Positions 44,239-46,332 of a stretch of DNA of 46,332 bases are shown one piece after another (the first letter of the stretch is position 1; every line of letters starts with the position of its first letter). Source of the stretch: Cyanobacteriota bacterium. Lineage in GTDB: Bacteria; Cyanobacteriota; Cyanobacteriia; PCC-6307; Cyanobiaceae. The position numbers were made by a program, and so were the translations under genes. The notes beneath the pieces are model-generated. The model was not told the origin of the DNA, did not search any database, and was given only the letters and a program-made list of their open reading frames with translations. The stretch covers positions 1 to 46,332 of the forward strand of contig JAPLIC010000018.1 in NCBI GenBank assembly GCA_026389315.1, read 5' to 3'.

Positions 44239-44523
44239 CTAACATAGCTCAATCTTCAAAGTCTTCCCCACTGCTGATGCTGCTCTGCCAAGGGTAGAAA
44301 GAGTAACTGACCGATTAGAGGGATCAAGCAGGCGATCAACAACTGGTCTACTTGTATGCATGCGGTGAGCAAGTTCCGTTTTGGTGATATTTGACTTCTT
44401 CATTTCCTTGGCTATCTGAAAGGCGATAACTCTTTTGGCTGCGACCGCTTCAGCATCCTCGATGAATCCCTCGTTACGAAGAAAACCATCAAAATCACTT
44501 CCAAGGAACTCATTATTTATCAT
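44239..44523 (-). CDS. HigA-like XRE antitoxin
   Basis: A 94-residue helix-turn-helix protein: I-A-K-E-M-K-K-S-N-I-T-K-T-E-L-A-H-R-M-H-T-S-R-P-V-V-D-R-L-L-D-P, then V-T-L-S-T-L-G-R-A-A-S-A-V-G-K. This is the pattern of HigA antitoxins paired with Gp49-type HigB toxins. It appears intact. It lies directly downstream of a broken HigB-like gene on the same strand, as in higBA order. It may persist as a repressor or an anti-addiction remnant (inference). Confidence 0.82.
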   Translation of the reverse strand: MINNEFLGSDFDGFLRNEGFIEDAEAVAAKRVIAFQIAKEMKKSNITKTELAHRMHTSRPVVDRLLDPSNRSVTLSTLGRAASAVGKTLKIELC

Positions 44524-44533
44524 TGGACATCTC

Positions 44534-44808
44534 TCAACCTAGAGCGTCGTTCTCGTGCCACCTGAAGATCAGCAGATGGGGTACCCGTGCAATGCCTATT
44601 TCAATAGCCGATCGCACCCCCCACAATCCAGGTTCAAGCTTACGAATCAAAGGCATTCCTATAGGCCAACCATATTGAGCGGTCTTAATGTCGCACCCAA
44701 TAGCCTTGCGATCGCCTCGGCTCAGATCAAGCAACCAAGCTCTCACTGGCTCCCCCTCCCTCCTTGAGAACGGAAGAAGACAACTCGAAGGACAGGGTGG
44801 GTTCCCAT
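44534..44808 (-). pseudogene. HigB/Gp49-like toxin, two frameshifts
   Basis: Three pieces of a Gp49-family HigB toxin can be read in different frames. The beginning, V-L-R-V-V-F-F-R-S-Q-G-G, starts at ATG 44808 and hits a stop soon after a G-rich run. The middle, G-E-P-V-R-A-W-L-L-D-L-S-R-G-D-R-K-A-I-G and Y-G-W-P-I-G-M-P-L-I-R-K-L-E-P-G-L-W, is in another frame. After I-A-R-V the expected ending with L-L-H-G-F-I-K-K is lost and a stop comes at 44534. The first shift lies in a poly-G stretch near 44750. The toxin should be inactive unless these are sequencing errors. Confidence 0.75.
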
Positions 44809-44832
44809 GCCGCGAGCCGCCCTAACCAACCA

Positions 44833-44838
44833 ATTGTA
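44833..44838 (-). promoter_or_regulatory. Candidate extended -10 promoter of the higBA-like pair
   Basis: On the minus strand TGGTACAAT gives an extended -10 box 25 bases upstream of the HigB-like start. No good -35 was found at the right distance, which is acceptable for an extended -10 element. Prediction only. Confidence 0.3.
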
Positions 44839-45023
44839 CCATAAATGATGCGGCCCTGCCGGTTCTCTGCGTCTTGGCCCTGATCTCAGGTCATCGCAAC
44901 GCTGGCCATCACCTGCCCGCAATGAGCTGAAGCGGAAGAAGCTTTAAGGGCACAGTGAATATTAGGTGGCGGGCCCAGTGGATGGCTATGATAGCCCTTT
45001 TGTTTACTGACAGCATTACAGTA

Positions 45024-45857
45024 TTAGTGACTGAGTGCCAGTTTGTCTACTTTAAATGTTTCTGTTGCGAGGAGTGGAAAGAAACTTGTTTTCGTAGTAC
45101 TGTGAGTTATTGGTTGTCCATTTCCAGGCTTCCGTTCGACGGCTATACAGGATTTTATTGTTGCATTGAAAAACGCCTCAAGATTAGCGATATGGTATTC
45201 AGCAAAGGATCTGCTGTCCCAAAAGAGCTTGTCGTAGTCTTTATGCTCTATCTCAATGAAAGACGATGGGATTGCGATTGGCACGGGCAAAGCTCCAAGG
45301 CCTGTTGGCGGGTAAATCTGAGGAATTGATGGTGCTCCAATATGAATCCAGTAATCACGAAGTGCGGATATACTCTTGCAGGTCTTATTAGACTTATCAA
45401 GCCAAGGCTTAAGTCGTGAAAGTATTTTGCCAAGAACATTGTCTGCATGCGATACTTTTGAGCGAAAACGGGGCCACTTGAGATCGCGATCTCCACCTTG
45501 GATCCCCAGCCCATGGACATCATTTAGGCAGACAGACAGGCTATCAAGGGCGGATTTCGCATGAGCTACCAGCTCAAATAGAGCTTTGGCATGCTGAACC
45601 TGGCCTAGAAGGTGCAGCGAAAGGACCCCTGGTTTATATTGAGCGATTATCTCTTGTTCGACTGAGATTGCCTGTACAGCGGATATTTTTGCCCATTGGA
45701 CTTTCTGAAGAGCTTCGCGAGCAGCCGCATAATGATGATCCCGCTCATTATATATTGCTAACTGGCTAAGTTCCTCGAGATCGGTATAACCTATATCAGG
45801 CATCAAGTCAAAGGCTACTCCGGTGAAAAAATGCAAGGCTTCTTGGGTCAACGTCAT
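45024..45857 (-). CDS. Unknown helical protein with HEPN-like R-x4-H motif
   Basis: A 277-residue, low-GC orphan. It is mostly predicted helical. The stretch L-R-D-Y-W-I-H-I-G-A at about residues 166-175 gives R-x4-H in the sort of context found in HEPN domains, many of which are RNases in toxin-antitoxin or phage-defence systems. Earlier helices with L-H-L-L-G-Q-V-Q-H-A-K-A-L-F-E-L-V would fit the fold. No nucleotidyltransferase or antitoxin partner is adjacent. Assignment to HEPN is a guess from the motif and helical content; otherwise I do not recognise it. Low GC and location beside higBA remnants suggest an acquired gene. Confidence 0.4.
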   Translation of the reverse strand: MTLTQEALHFFTGVAFDLMPDIGYTDLEELSQLAIYNERDHHYAAAREALQKVQWAKISAVQAISVEQEIIAQYKPGVLSLHLLGQVQHAKALFELVAHAKSALDSLSVCLNDVHGLGIQGGDRDLKWPRFRSKVSHADNVLGKILSRLKPWLDKSNKTCKSISALRDYWIHIGAPSIPQIYPPTGLGALPVPIAIPSSFIEIEHKDYDKLFWDSRSFAEYHIANLEAFFNATIKSCIAVERKPGNGQPITHSTTKTSFFPLLATETFKVDKLALSH

Positions 45858-46332
45858 TGATTCATTTGTGGTTGTATGCTAACGCTGCCCCTGAGTGGCA
45901 GGCAGGAAGCTTGCGATGGCGAAGCAGGGAGTTGGTGGTGGCCTGTCCACTCAAGGGGCTTGTTAGCCAGGCCGCTTCACAGCAAACATAGACTGCAGAG
46001 GTACAAGAAGCACATGTACAGTTTTACCAGGCAGACTTCCCAAGTACCTGTGAAGTCAAAACCTAGCATCAACCCTCAGCTGGGGATCAGCCAACACGTG
46101 ACCAAATGTGCTATCGAACCTGCAAAGTAGTCTGCACAGGGTATGGATGGCCACCTGTCCTAGTAGCCGGAGTAAACGCTGTCGATTCCACTGGGGTAGC
46201 GCCCCTTCGAGTGGTGTAACTCAGGAGGTCCTGGGACCCTTTTGGAGGGTGAACAGGAGCAGTCGGAGAATGACTGCTTGGAGGCTGATTGCTCAACCCC
46301 ATTAAACCACTATAAACCCTGATCGCTGAATA
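45858..46332. other. Right-edge gap, nothing recognised
   Basis: 475 bases upstream of the minus-strand orphan gene, with only short frames lacking family features. It continues the accessory stretch to the end of the window. Confidence 0.45.

Overview
The window comes from a high-GC unicellular cyanobacterium, most likely a picocyanobacterium of the Synechococcus/Cyanobium group. The evidence is a lipoprotein of the photosystem II PsbQ family, a DUF3134 protein, a Tic20-like protein, a DnaK2-type chaperone gene and several short conserved proteins typical of this group. No rRNA, tRNA or CRISPR array was recognised.

Positions 1 to about 12,000 are an accessory island of defence, conflict and toxin-antitoxin genes. 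Its centre is three large minus-strand proteins (1435-2952, 3513-5039, 9126-10553). All end in the same formylglycine-generating-enzyme-like (FGE, C-type-lectin fold) domain but start with different effector domains: RES in one and TIR in two. Near the C-termini, codon-by-codon comparison shows a ~34-codon segment where differences pile up at codons that read as NNC variants of AAC, between invariant codons. That is the signature of a diversity-generating retroelement (DGR) variable region. Homology continues past the stop codons into a shared ~100 bp element. No reverse transcriptase, Avd or template repeat is visible here, so diversification would have to come from outside the window. The RES-FGE protein follows a MbcA/ParS/Xre-type antitoxin, so it looks like a toxin-antitoxin toxin fused to a retroelement-diversified sensor. 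Between the two TIR-FGE genes lies an AT-richer, opposite-strand cassette: C5 DNA methyltransferase, Vsr-like endonuclease and GIY-YIG (Eco29kI-like) endonuclease. Around these are a Uma2 nuclease, a complete Phd/PIN toxin-antitoxin pair, an orphan near-copy of its antitoxin, a broken PIN toxin and a PsiE remnant.

Positions 12,000 to 43,900 are core genome: acnB, two paralogous lipoproteins, a B12/radical SAM protein, an O-antigen-ligase-like protein, purU, a psbQ-like gene, an FAD oxidoreductase, a GT2-GtrA glycosyltransferase, dnaK2, aroE, tic20-like, rpsF, argG, DUF3134, mraY, purT, an LCP-family protein, uvrA, an SDR, an HlyD/MacB-like export pair and recN. Two of these, dnaK and the MacB-like permease, have lost an internal segment with a frameshift. 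Both should be checked as possible assembly errors before being called real.

Positions 43,900 to the end are a second small accessory stretch: an intact HigA-like antitoxin next to a frameshifted HigB-like toxin, and a low-GC orphan protein with an R-x4-H motif that suggests a HEPN-type fold.
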